Source: Arthrobacter jinronghuae (GTDB lineage: Bacteria > Actinomycetota > Actinomycetes > Actinomycetales > Micrococcaceae). From it: a stretch of 64,000 nt of DNA. The notes under the pieces were generated by a model, which was not told the DNA's origin, did no database searches, and was given only the letters and a program-made list of their open reading frames with translations. The stretch is from contig NZ_CP104263.1 in NCBI RefSeq assembly GCF_025244825.1, forward strand, positions 3,224,001 to 3,288,000, in the 5' to 3' direction. The translations under genes and the position numbers were made by a program. Shown piece by piece: positions 43,452 through 51,879 of this stretch (the first letter of the stretch is position 1; each line of letters starts with the position of its first letter).

Positions 43452-44221
43452 TATCAACACTGAAGAGAGCCGGATACTTTCTGGGGCTCCCCCTGATCCT
43501 GCTGGCAGCATGGATCGGCTACACGTCCGTTCAGACAAACTTCTTCATCCCCGAACCGGCTGTGCTGGCCGACCGTTTTTTCCACATCTGGTTTTCCGAA
43601 CGCCTGATGTCCGATGTGCTCCCCAGCATTGGCAGGCTTCTTGCGGGGCTGGGGCTGTCCATCGTCGCCGGCGTCACCATCGGTGTGATTATCGGCTACG
43701 TGCGTTGGATCCGGTGGCTGTTCGAGCCGCTCTTCGAGTTCATTCGAGCGGTTCCCTCTACCATCCTCATCCCGGTGCTCCTGCTGCTGATCGGGATCAA
43801 TGACGCCATGAAGATCACCCTGATCGTCTGCAGTTGCATCTGGCCTATTCTGCTGAACACCGTTGCCGGTGTGACGTCCATCGATGAGGTCCTGCAGAAC
43901 ACAGCGAAAGTCATAGGGCTCAAAAAGCTGGACCGCATGCGCTATCTCGTGCTCCCGGCCGCTTCGCCGCAGATCATGGCGGGAATCCGCCAGAGCCTGG
44001 CCGTGGCGCTCATCCTGATGGTGGTTTCGGAGATGTTCGCGTCCACCGACGGGATCGGCCACTGGACAATCAATTTCCAGAACCGCGTCGCCATACCTGA
44101 AATGTGGAGCGGTATTTTGCTGCTGGGCATTATTGGCGTCGTCCTTTCAGTGGTTTTCCACTGGATTCAGAAACGAATTCTTGCCTGGTACGAAGGATTG
44201 AAGGAGAACGAAAATGACTAG
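43448..44221 (+). CDS. NitT/TauT-type ABC permease, second
   Basis: A 257-residue SsuC/TauC-like permease starting with GTG 43448, overlapping the first. Six membrane segments; EAA loop NTAKVIGLKKLDRMRYLVLP. Two different permease genes in one system imply a heterodimeric channel, which is less common than the homodimer of SsuC. Overlaps the ATPase by 8 nt. Confidence 0.87.
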   Translation: MISTLKRAGYFLGLPLILLAAWIGYTSVQTNFFIPEPAVLADRFFHIWFSERLMSDVLPSIGRLLAGLGLSIVAGVTIGVIIGYVRWIRWLFEPLFEFIRAVPSTILIPVLLLLIGINDAMKITLIVCSCIWPILLNTVAGVTSIDEVLQNTAKVIGLKKLDRMRYLVLPAASPQIMAGIRQSLAVALILMVVSEMFASTDGIGHWTINFQNRVAIPEMWSGILLLGIIGVVLSVVFHWIQKRILAWYEGLKENEND

Positions 44222-45047
44222 TGGATCCCAGCAGGTCCGGCTCAGCGTAAAGCGGGTCCAGAAGATTTACCAGACAGGATCAGGCACCCGGTTCGAAGCG
44301 GTTCGGTCCCTGACCTTCGATCTGCATGACGGAGAATTCGCCTGCCTGGTGGGCCCGTCCGGAAGCGGGAAGACAACGCTTCTTAAGTGCATCGCCGGCC
44401 TGATGCAGACAACCTCGGGTGAGGTGGCGCTGGATGGGTCCCCGGTCTCCGGACCCGCCGCTGGCATGGCCGTTGTGTTTCAGGAATACGGGCGCAGCTT
44501 GTTCCCGTGGATGACAGTTGCCGCCAATGTGGGTCTTCCGCTGAAAACGGGCGGGGTCCCCAAGTCCGAGCGTGCTGGACGTGTGCGCGAGGCCTTGGAA
44601 GCCGTGGGACTCAGCGCTGCCGGAGCGAAGTATCCCTGGCAGCTCTCGGGCGGAATGCAGCAGCGTGTGGCGATTGCCCGCGCCGTCGCTGCCCGGCCGA
44701 GTGTGCTGCTGATGGATGAGCCCTTCGCCGCCGTCGATGCCCAGACGCGTGCCGAGCTTGAGGACCTGGTCCGCCGAATCTGGAAAGAACACAACATGAC
44801 CATCCTGTTCGTGACCCACGACATCGATGAGTCCGTGTACCTGGCTGAACGCGTGCTGGTCCTTTCAAGCTCGCCCACCGTAATCCAGAACGACATCAAG
44901 ATTGATCTGCCGGAGGAACGCGACCAACTGGTGACCCGCTCGGCGCCGCGCTTTGCCGAACTGCGCGCGGAGGTCTACGAACGAGTGCAGTTCGCCAAGA
45001 CCAACATCAACGGCGAGGTTGAGCCGGCCAGGCAGGTGCTCGCATGA
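44214..45047 (+). CDS. NitT/TauT-type ABC ATP-binding protein
   Basis: A 277-residue ATPase with Walker A GPSGSGKTT, signature LSGGMQQR and Walker B VLLMDEPFAAVD, followed by VTHDIDESVYLAERV, the usual SsuB/TauB series. AAGGAGAA precedes ATG 44214. Energises the importer formed with the three genes upstream. Its stop overlaps the monooxygenase start in ATGA, so transport and the BVMO are made together. Confidence 0.9.
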   Translation: MTSGSQQVRLSVKRVQKIYQTGSGTRFEAVRSLTFDLHDGEFACLVGPSGSGKTTLLKCIAGLMQTTSGEVALDGSPVSGPAAGMAVVFQEYGRSLFPWMTVAANVGLPLKTGGVPKSERAGRVREALEAVGLSAAGAKYPWQLSGGMQQRVAIARAVAARPSVLLMDEPFAAVDAQTRAELEDLVRRIWKEHNMTILFVTHDIDESVYLAERVLVLSSSPTVIQNDIKIDLPEERDQLVTRSAPRFAELRAEVYERVQFAKTNINGEVEPARQVLA

Positions 45048-47023
45048 GCGCCGCCGGGGTGCGCTCCGTGCAGGCTGCCGCCGATGACTTGTTCTGGCAG
45101 GACACTTACGAACCGGTCATCGAGTCGGATGAGGAACTTCTGCGGATTGTCGAAGGGGCCGACCTCCCGGCGCTCCTTGCGGCCCTGGCAGCCGCCACGG
45201 GAGACACAACCATCCTTACACCGGACCTGCGCCCGCCGCTGGTTCCCGTTGATACCGTCAACCACCCCCACGGCGGGATGACGCCCGACCAACAAGAACG
45301 GGGGCGGCGCACGGCCCTCAGCGCGTTGCGCCGTCTGCGCGACGAGGAAATCACCAGCGTGGGTATCCTCTCCGCGGACGACACCAACACTATTCTTGAG
45401 TTCCTCTGCAATGGACACAGCGAGTGGACCGGCATGCTGCAGCACGAGCTTGACCTGGCACCCAACAAAGGCGGCGCCCCGCAATGGCGCTTTGAGGACA
45501 TCGCCGACGGGCGGGACTTCTCGGTGCTTATCGTCGGCTCGGGTGTAGCAGGCATTGCCGCGGCACATCGGTTCAGCCAAGCCGGCGTTCCTCTGACAAT
45601 CATCGAGGCCGGAGACCGCTTGGGCGGCACCTGGCAGAAAAACCGGTATCCCGGAGTACGCCTGGACACACCGACCTTTGGCTACTCATACTCTTTTGCG
45701 CAGCGCGCCGACTGGCCCCATCAGTTCGCCCAGGGGTGTGAAATCCGGGAGTATCTCGAAACAGTGGCGCGCAGGGCAGGCTTGGATGAAAGCATCGAGT
45801 TTGGCAGCCGTCTGGTTCGGGCCGAGTGGATCGAATCGGCACGCGTCTGGCGAGTGACCACCCGGAGCGGAGACGGCGGCGAGAAAACGCGTGAGTTCAA
45901 CGCGGTTATCAGCGCGTGCGGCCAACTGGACATTCCCAATATTCCGGATTTCCCCGGACAGGACGCGTTCACCGGCATTGCCATGCATTCCCAGGACTGG
46001 GACGAATCCGTGGACTGGCGCGGAAAGCGGGTAGCTGTCATCGGCACCGGTGCCAGCGCGTACCAGATTGTCCCCGCCGTCTGTGATGACGTTGACAGCT
46101 TGGTGGTCTTCCAGCGCAGTGCACCATGGATGCTGCCCGCACCGAACTACCACGATGGAATGAGTGAGACATTCTCATGGCTGGCGCGCAAAGTGCCGCA
46201 CTACGCCCAATGGTTCCGACTTTGGGTCCTGATCCTGGGAATCCCCGGCCGGTTCCACACGGTCCGTGCCGAAAGCGGCTGGGAGGGCGCACCTCTGAGC
46301 GTGTCACGGAAAAACCAGGAGGTCAGGGAGGAACTGACCCGTATTCTCACCGAGCAGTTTGCCGGACATCCAGAGCTGCTCAAGCATGCAATCCCTGTAT
46401 ACCCGCCGGGGGCCAAGCGGATGCTGCGGGACAACGGTGTCTGGGCCAAGGCCCTCACTTCCGCCCACACCACGCTCGCTACGTCCCCAATCCGTGAGTT
46501 CACGCCCAATGGCATCGTGACTGAAGACGGCACCGAACACGCCGTCGACATCATCGTCTACGCCACCGGATTCCGCCCTTCCGAGTACCTCGAAGGAATG
46601 GAGATTCTCGGCCGCGGCGGGCACGAAATCCATGACGTGTGGGAAGGGGACGCTCGTGCGTACAACGGAGTCACCGTCCCGGGATTCCCGAACTTCTTTA
46701 TGGTCTACGGACCCAACGTTGGCGGGGTCGTGGCCGGAAGCCTCCACTTTATGCTTGAGAGGGCAGGCGAATATGCCCTCAAAGCGGTCCGCGAACTTCT
46801 TGAACGTCGGGCAAGCGCGCTCGACGTCAAGCAGGCTGCGCTTGAACGGTTCACGGCATGGGTGGACAGCGAAAACAGGCAAATGGCCTGGGGACAGCCC
46901 TATGTGCGCACCTGGTACCAGAACAGCGCCGGCCGCGTATCCCAGATTTGGCCATTCACCAATATCGAATACTGGGACGCAACCGAATCAATCGACCCGG
47001 AGGATTATGAGTTCCTCGCCTGA
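45044..47023 (+). CDS. Baeyer-Villiger monooxygenase resembling 4-hydroxyacetophenone monooxygenase
   Basis: A 659-residue type I Baeyer-Villiger enzyme. FAD is bound by GSGVAG at 165-170; the family fingerprint FxGxxxHxxxWD is exact at 309-320 (FTGIAMHSQDWD); NADPH is bound by GTGASA at about 335. The 150-residue N-terminal extension is unusual for most BVMOs but is known from 4-hydroxyacetophenone monooxygenase. The enzyme would insert oxygen next to a ketone carbonyl to make an aryl ester. Its coupling to the ABC ATPase by ATGA places it in the aromatic cluster. True substrate is inferred. Confidence 0.86.
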   Translation: MSAAGVRSVQAAADDLFWQDTYEPVIESDEELLRIVEGADLPALLAALAAATGDTTILTPDLRPPLVPVDTVNHPHGGMTPDQQERGRRTALSALRRLRDEEITSVGILSADDTNTILEFLCNGHSEWTGMLQHELDLAPNKGGAPQWRFEDIADGRDFSVLIVGSGVAGIAAAHRFSQAGVPLTIIEAGDRLGGTWQKNRYPGVRLDTPTFGYSYSFAQRADWPHQFAQGCEIREYLETVARRAGLDESIEFGSRLVRAEWIESARVWRVTTRSGDGGEKTREFNAVISACGQLDIPNIPDFPGQDAFTGIAMHSQDWDESVDWRGKRVAVIGTGASAYQIVPAVCDDVDSLVVFQRSAPWMLPAPNYHDGMSETFSWLARKVPHYAQWFRLWVLILGIPGRFHTVRAESGWEGAPLSVSRKNQEVREELTRILTEQFAGHPELLKHAIPVYPPGAKRMLRDNGVWAKALTSAHTTLATSPIREFTPNGIVTEDGTEHAVDIIVYATGFRPSEYLEGMEILGRGGHEIHDVWEGDARAYNGVTVPGFPNFFMVYGPNVGGVVAGSLHFMLERAGEYALKAVRELLERRASALDVKQAALERFTAWVDSENRQMAWGQPYVRTWYQNSAGRVSQIWPFTNIEYWDATESIDPEDYEFLA

Positions 47024-47087
47024 ATGCGGCTCCGGGGCCGGCGCCGCGGCTACAAAGGGCAAGATCGGAATAACGTATCGTCGGCGT

Positions 47088-47097
47088 GTAGTACTAC
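47088..47097. promoter_or_regulatory. Palindrome before the internal TetR gene
   Basis: GTAGTACTAC is a perfect 10-bp palindrome 19 nt upstream of the regulator start. Such a site could give the TetR gene its own autoregulated promoter inside the long operon. Confidence 0.35.
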
Positions 47098-47116
47098 GGA
47101 TCGAGAGAGGAGGGAA

Positions 47117-47767
47117 ATGACCGTGACAAGGAGAAGCCGCACGCATCAGTCCACTCCCAGCAACGAGCAGGCGATTTTGGATGCAGCCCTGACCCTGGCC
47201 GTGACTGCCGGCTACGAGGGAACCACCATGGCAGAGGTGGCACGCCTGTCCGGGCTGCCGGTGGGATCCGTCTACTGGCACTTCAATAACAAGGAACAGC
47301 TCTTTTCGGAGCTGATCGATTACTGCTTCGAAACATGGAAAGCGGACCACACCGGCCCCACCAACCGCGACCTGCTCCGCCGCAGCATTGCCGGATCCGC
47401 CGGCGGGTCGGTAAATCCGGAAAACAAGGCTGAGGCGTTCTGGATTTTGGCGCTGCTCTTCGCACTCGAAAAGCGGCTGACCGGCAACCTGGCCCGTGAA
47501 CGGTACTTGGAAGTCCGCAAGCAGATGTTCGAGTTGATGGTCGAGCGGGTGGAACCGCAGATCCCGGACTCGGTGCTTGCCGTGGACCCCGAATTCGGCC
47601 GGAAAATGGTGGTGCTGGGCCGGGCACTTACGGATGGTTTCTACATCGCCGCGTCCTCAGGCGACGATATCGATTTTCTAGAGTTTGCCGATCTCTCCGC
47701 CTCGGCGGTGGAGGCACTTATAGCCCGGCGGGCCGCCGCTGTTGCTGCCGACGAGGAGAAACAATGA
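47117..47767 (+). CDS. TetR-family regulator of the aromatic cluster
   Basis: A 216-residue TetR protein from ATG 47117, behind a strong GAGAGGAGGG site; the frame open back to 47024 has no better start. The helix-turn-helix covers about 18-62 with MAEVARLSGLPVGSVYWHFNNKEQLF. The C-terminal helical domain (70-215) would bind an effector. It lies 93 nt after the BVMO and 4 nt over the SDR. Probably represses the cluster and responds to the aromatic substrate or an intermediate; no direct evidence. Confidence 0.9.
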   Translation: MTVTRRSRTHQSTPSNEQAILDAALTLAVTAGYEGTTMAEVARLSGLPVGSVYWHFNNKEQLFSELIDYCFETWKADHTGPTNRDLLRRSIAGSAGGSVNPENKAEAFWILALLFALEKRLTGNLARERYLEVRKQMFELMVERVEPQIPDSVLAVDPEFGRKMVVLGRALTDGFYIAASSGDDIDFLEFADLSASAVEALIARRAAAVAADEEKQ

Positions 47768-48480
47768 CAGAAGTACTGAAAAGAGCAGCCGTGGTTGTGG
47801 GCGGCGGCTCGGGGATCGGTGCAGCCGTGGTGCGGGACCTTTCGTCGTACGGGTATCGGGTTGCAGCACTTTCGCCCTCCGGGCGGGCCGCAGAGCTGGC
47901 CCGGGAGCACGGAGGCGTTGGCCTGACCGGCTCCAACAGGTCAGTACAGGATCTGCAGTCCATTGTTGACCTGGCCCTGACGGAGTTTGGCCGGATTGAC
48001 GCAGTGATCAACGGGACCGGCCACGGGGCGTCCGGCCCGGTCCTGGATCTGTCGGATGCCGATTGGGAAGATGGAATGGACGGGTTCCTGATGAACGTGG
48101 TGCGCATGGCCCGCATTGTCACCCCGTATTTTGAGAAGGCCGGCGGCGGGTCGATAGTGAACATTTCGACAAGTTCACCCCTTGAACCAAACCCGCGCTA
48201 CCCGGTTTCCGCCGTGTTCCGCGCCTCTCTGGCGTCTTTTACCAAGCTCTACACGGACGAATTCGGGCCAGCGGGGATCCGAATGAACAACGTTCTGCCT
48301 GGATACACGAAGGAGGATCCAAGCACTGTGCCGCCCGAGTGGACTCAGCGGATCCCCTTGCGGCGGGCAGCCAGCACCCAGGAAATAGCCCAGGTGGTGC
48401 GGTTTCTGGCCGGCCAAGAGTCCAGCTACGTGACGGGCCAGAATATCCGTGTGGACGGCGGAGTCACCCGCGCCGTGTAA
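47764..48480 (+). CDS. SDR-family protein with Ser/Arg in place of the Tyr/Lys pair
   Basis: A 238-residue SDR fold, overlapping the TetR stop by 4 nt. The cofactor motif GGGSGIGAAVV is at 13-23 and GRIDAVINGTG near 76. The strand IVNISTSS and the segment SAVFRASLASFTK align with ordinary YxxxK segments, placing Ser149 and Arg153 at the Tyr and Lys positions. A Tyr occurs at 146, not 149. So the enzyme, if active, uses another mechanism. It may act on an alcohol or ketone of the aromatic side chain. Confidence 0.83.
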   Translation: MTEVLKRAAVVVGGGSGIGAAVVRDLSSYGYRVAALSPSGRAAELAREHGGVGLTGSNRSVQDLQSIVDLALTEFGRIDAVINGTGHGASGPVLDLSDADWEDGMDGFLMNVVRMARIVTPYFEKAGGGSIVNISTSSPLEPNPRYPVSAVFRASLASFTKLYTDEFGPAGIRMNNVLPGYTKEDPSTVPPEWTQRIPLRRAASTQEIAQVVRFLAGQESSYVTGQNIRVDGGVTRAV

Positions 48481-48505
48481 CCGACCCTTCGGAGGTAAAC
48501 GTTCC

Positions 48506-48532
48506 GTGCCCGGCTGGGCGGCAGCCGGGCAC
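48506..48532. terminator. Bidirectional hairpin terminator
   Basis: GTGCCCGGCT (48506-48515) pairs perfectly with AGCCGGGCAC (48523-48532) around a 7-nt loop, with TTCC and GGAA extending the stem across one bulged base. It lies between the SDR and the convergent GntR gene and separates the two aromatic modules. Confidence 0.75.
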
Positions 48533-48539
48533 TGGAAGT

Positions 48540-49214
48540 TCAGCTCCCTGCGGACTCTTCGGCTATGCCTGAGTCCAATACCACCCGCACCGTGGTCTCG
48601 TAGTGCTCCCGCAGCAGCCGGACCAGCTCATCGGCATGCCGGCCCAAAGCCGCATTCAGTATTGCCCGGTGCTCCCCCTCCACGTCCCGGCTGCCGGGCT
48701 CCACGTGGGGAGCCGCCCAGCAGCGGTACAGCTCGGTGGAATCGGAAAGATCAGATGCGAGCTTTAGCATCGGCTGGCACGCACAGGCCTCGAGCAACTT
48801 GAGGTGGAACGCCTTATGCGCCTTCTGCCATGCGGCATCCACGTGCCCCGGGTCCTCGGCTGAACGCCGCGGTATGCGTGCAAGTCGGTGATGCACGGCG
48901 ATGAGCTCGGATTCCCACGCTACATCCCCCCGGCTAAGGGCCAGTCTGGCGGCCAGCCCCTCGGTGACGCACCGCAGCTCGGTCAGATCCGAAAGCTCCT
49001 GCAGATTAAGGTCACGTACGAAAAAGCCCCGATTGGGCTTTGTGGTCACCAGGCCGTCTCCGGCCAGGCGGGCCAGGGCCTCGCGGACAACCGTGCTGCT
49101 GGTGCCCAACACTGCTGCCATCGCGACCGGTTGAAGACGCACGCCCGGCCCCCATTCGCCTCTCAGGATCTGCTCGCGTATCTGGCCCACTACGCGGTAT
49201 CCGGTACTCGCCAC
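48540..49214 (-). CDS. GntR-family (FadR-type) regulator
   Basis: A 224-residue regulator starting at GTG 49214; GAGGGAGA lies 5 nt upstream. The winged helix (1-70) shows RVVGQIREQILRGEWGPG and STVVREALARLAGDGLV, and the C-terminal FCD domain (about 80-215) carries the Asp/His metal positions in WQKAHKAFHLKLLEAC and GEHRAILNAAL. Divergent from the second ring-cleavage module, it probably represses it and binds an organic acid effector. Confidence 0.9.
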   Translation of the reverse strand: MASTGYRVVGQIREQILRGEWGPGVRLQPVAMAAVLGTSSTVVREALARLAGDGLVTTKPNRGFFVRDLNLQELSDLTELRCVTEGLAARLALSRGDVAWESELIAVHHRLARIPRRSAEDPGHVDAAWQKAHKAFHLKLLEACACQPMLKLASDLSDSTELYRCWAAPHVEPGSRDVEGEHRAILNAALGRHADELVRLLREHYETTVRVVLDSGIAEESAGS

Positions 49215-49288
49215 TGCATCTCCCTCGTCCGAATTCCGCCTAAACCTACACCGGGCCTACCCCCGATAGTTAAATAGTATTTTATTTG

Positions 49289-49318
49289 TTGACTAGTAGT
49301 CTATTGCTGACCTAGGGT
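49289..49318 (+). promoter_or_regulatory. Promoter with operator-like palindrome for the second module
   Basis: A -35 TTGACT (49289-49294) and a -10 TAGGGT (49313-49318) are 18 nt apart. The 11-bp palindrome GACTAGTAGTC (49291-49301) overlaps the -35, where a repressor would block RNA polymerase. The GntR protein is the natural candidate. Transcription would start about 50 nt before ATG 49377. Confidence 0.6.
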
Positions 49319-49376
49319 TGTGACCTGTCACACACATATGAGTTTGTTTTCCCGGAACACCGAAAAAAGGACCGCC

Positions 49377-50231
49377 ATGAATTACGCAAGTTTCGTGTCA
49401 ACTGAAGGAAACCGCACTTGGGGAATCGTGGAGAACGGCACTGCCTACGATCTCGGTCCCAGCGGCCTTAATCTGGCGCCCACCCTGGCCGACGCGGTCA
49501 GCAGCGGTGTCTTCGGCACGGTCACCCGGGAACAGTACGCCGCAGCCCCCGCCAGCAAGGAGGATGCCATTACGTTCCTGCCGCCCATCACGGCGCCGGG
49601 CAAGATCATTTGCATTGGGGTCAACTACCGCAGCCACCAGGAGGAGACCGGCAAGACAGAGCAGAAGGCACCGACCGTCTTTACCCGGTTCGCGGATACG
49701 CAAATGGGACACCTTCAGCCCGCCGGAATGCCGGACAGCACCACCCAGTTCGATTACGAAGGCGAAATGGCGCTGGTCATCGCCCGAGACGCGTGGCATG
49801 TGTCAAAGGACGAGGCTTTTGACTACGTGGCAGGCTATGCGGCCTACAACGACTTCTCCGTCCGTGACTGGCAGCGTGCCGCGTCCCAGTGGATTCCCGG
49901 AAAGAACTTCCCTGACACCGGAGCGTTCGGTCCCTACCTCGTGCCGGCCGCCGATGTTGAGGAGCTGGACTCAATGGTCCTGGAGACCCGGGTCAACGGC
50001 GAAGTCCGGCAGAAAGCCTCGCTGCGCGATCTCTACTTCCCGATTCCGGACCTCATTGAATACGTCACCGGCTTCACGAAGCTCTCAGCCGGAGACGTCA
50101 TTGTCACTGGTACTCCGGGCGGGGTTGGACTCTTCATGGAACCGCAGGGGCTGCTCAATGACGGAGACGTCGTGGAGGTCGAAATCAGCGGCCTCGGGGT
50201 GCTTCGCAACACCGTCGAACGCGTGGCCTAG
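49377..50231 (+). CDS. Fumarylacetoacetate-hydrolase-family enzyme
   Basis: A 284-residue FAH enzyme from ATG 49377, with AAAAAAGGA upstream. The fold is clear: CIGVNYRSHQEETGK, the metal-binding FDYEGEMALVI, YNDFSVRDWQ and VIVTGTPGGVG. Members cleave or decarboxylate beta-keto acid products of ring cleavage with Mg2+. As first gene of a unit with an aromatic hydroxylase and an extradiol dioxygenase it is the likely hydrolase of the ring-opened product. Substrate is not identifiable from sequence. Confidence 0.88.
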   Translation: MNYASFVSTEGNRTWGIVENGTAYDLGPSGLNLAPTLADAVSSGVFGTVTREQYAAAPASKEDAITFLPPITAPGKIICIGVNYRSHQEETGKTEQKAPTVFTRFADTQMGHLQPAGMPDSTTQFDYEGEMALVIARDAWHVSKDEAFDYVAGYAAYNDFSVRDWQRAASQWIPGKNFPDTGAFGPYLVPAADVEELDSMVLETRVNGEVRQKASLRDLYFPIPDLIEYVTGFTKLSAGDVIVTGTPGGVGLFMEPQGLLNDGDVVEVEISGLGVLRNTVERVA

Positions 50232-50259
50232 TCATCGGAACGGCGGAAGGAACCACGGC

Positions 50260-51870
50260 GTGGAACAGGTGATCGACACGGACATACTGGTTGTGGGAGC
50301 CGGACCTATCGGGTTGACTGCAGCTGCGCTGCTTGCTGACCATGGACTGAAGGTAGTCCTCGTCGAGAAGCAGGCATCGACCAGCGATGCGCCCCGCGCC
50401 ATAAGCGCCACCGATGAGACGCTGCGTGTCATGGCGCAAATCGGGGTGCTGGACCGGCTTGCCCCGGAGATGCTGATGGACACCGGTGCGCGGTACTACG
50501 GGCGCCGGGGGCAGCTTCTTGCCGAGGTACGTCCCGGCCAGGCCAGACTGGGCCACCCGGGCAAATCGCAGTTCGACCAGCCGGTGATGGAATCCCTGCT
50601 CCTCGACGCAGTGCGCCGGCGGTCATCCACCATCGATCTGCGGTTCAGCACGGAGGCCCTGCAGATCTCAGAGCACGGCAATCATGCAGAAACCGTCCTG
50701 TCGGGCCGGGATGGGAAGACAACGGTGCGCTCGCAGTGGGTTCTGGCCTGCGACGGCGGCCGGAGCCCGATCCGCTCCCAGCTCGGTATCGCGTTGGAAG
50801 GCAGCACCCAAACCCAGCACTGGATCGTCGTAGACATCATCAATTCACAGGTTCCAACGGAGAAATTCGCCGAGTTCCATTGCAACGCCCGCCGGCCCGT
50901 GGTCGTGGTCCCCGGGGCGAACGGACGGCGGCGTTACGAGTTCATGCTGCTCCCGGGAGAAACGGCCGGTGATGTCACCGCGCCTGACTTCATTCAAAGC
51001 CTCGTGTCACCGTTCGAATCCGTAGAGCCCCAGAATATCCGCCGCGCCGCGGTGTACGTTGCCCACCAGCGGATTGCCGAGTCTTACCGGCAGGGACGGG
51101 TGATCCTTGCCGGCGATTCTGCGCATCTGATGCCGCCGTTCGCAGGCCAGGCATTGAATGCAGGCATAAGGGATGCAGCAAACATCTCCTGGAAGCTTGC
51201 CGCCAATGTCCTGAACGGCGCCCCTGAGGCCCTGCTGGACACGTACGCCGCAGAACGCAGGCCCCACACCGCGGAAATGGTGCGCCTCTCGCACCTCATC
51301 GGAAAGGTGGTTATGGCCACGAATCCGCTGGCCGCCACGGTGAGGGATGGACTCCTTTCCGCGACAGCACTGGTCCCGCCGCTGAAACGCTGGGTCACGG
51401 GGATGAGGTTCCTCAAGCAGCCCCACTACTCCGACGGGTGCCTGGTGAACGCAGGATCCCGCCAGGCCACGGCGGTGGCTGCTTTCATTGGACGTGCGCT
51501 GCCCCAACCTGCGGTGCGATCCGATTCCGGCGGCACCGATTCTCTCGATTCCCTGCTCGGGCAGGGCTGGAGCATGCTGCGCTTTCACGGAAACAGCCGC
51601 TTTGAGGTTATTCCACTTCCGGCAGGTTCAGATGCCCGCACAGCTGCTGCCGGGATCACCGACAGCGACGGTGCTTTCAACGGGCTGCCTGCAGGCACCT
51701 CGCTCATTGTCCGCCCCGACCGGTATGTCGCTGCTGCAGTCCCCGCCGCAGCGGAGCAGGCCGCTTTGGCGGATTTGTCCCGCCTCGTCCCCGGTTTGCA
51801 CCCCGGGACGGAACAGGGTGCCCCTTCGGCACCGAATCCGTCCGGCAAACCGCTACAACAAACCAGCTAA
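50260..51870 (+). CDS. Aromatic FAD-dependent monooxygenase (PheA/TfdB/MhpA family)
   Basis: A 536-residue enzyme starting at GTG 50260, 8 nt behind GGAAGGA; the much longer open frame upstream is antisense-free overlap with the FAH gene and is rejected. FAD motifs are GAGPIG (13-18), ACDGGRSPIRSQLG and ILAGDSAHLMPPFAGQALN. A C-terminal thioredoxin-like domain follows. It would hydroxylate a phenolic ring to a catechol. It is a relative of MhpA in this window but clearly distinct, so probably acts on another phenol. Confidence 0.87.
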   Translation: MEQVIDTDILVVGAGPIGLTAAALLADHGLKVVLVEKQASTSDAPRAISATDETLRVMAQIGVLDRLAPEMLMDTGARYYGRRGQLLAEVRPGQARLGHPGKSQFDQPVMESLLLDAVRRRSSTIDLRFSTEALQISEHGNHAETVLSGRDGKTTVRSQWVLACDGGRSPIRSQLGIALEGSTQTQHWIVVDIINSQVPTEKFAEFHCNARRPVVVVPGANGRRRYEFMLLPGETAGDVTAPDFIQSLVSPFESVEPQNIRRAAVYVAHQRIAESYRQGRVILAGDSAHLMPPFAGQALNAGIRDAANISWKLAANVLNGAPEALLDTYAAERRPHTAEMVRLSHLIGKVVMATNPLAATVRDGLLSATALVPPLKRWVTGMRFLKQPHYSDGCLVNAGSRQATAVAAFIGRALPQPAVRSDSGGTDSLDSLLGQGWSMLRFHGNSRFEVIPLPAGSDARTAAAGITDSDGAFNGLPAGTSLIVRPDRYVAAAVPAAAEQAALADLSRLVPGLHPGTEQGAPSAPNPSGKPLQQTS

Positions 51871-51879
51871 GGAGCACTC

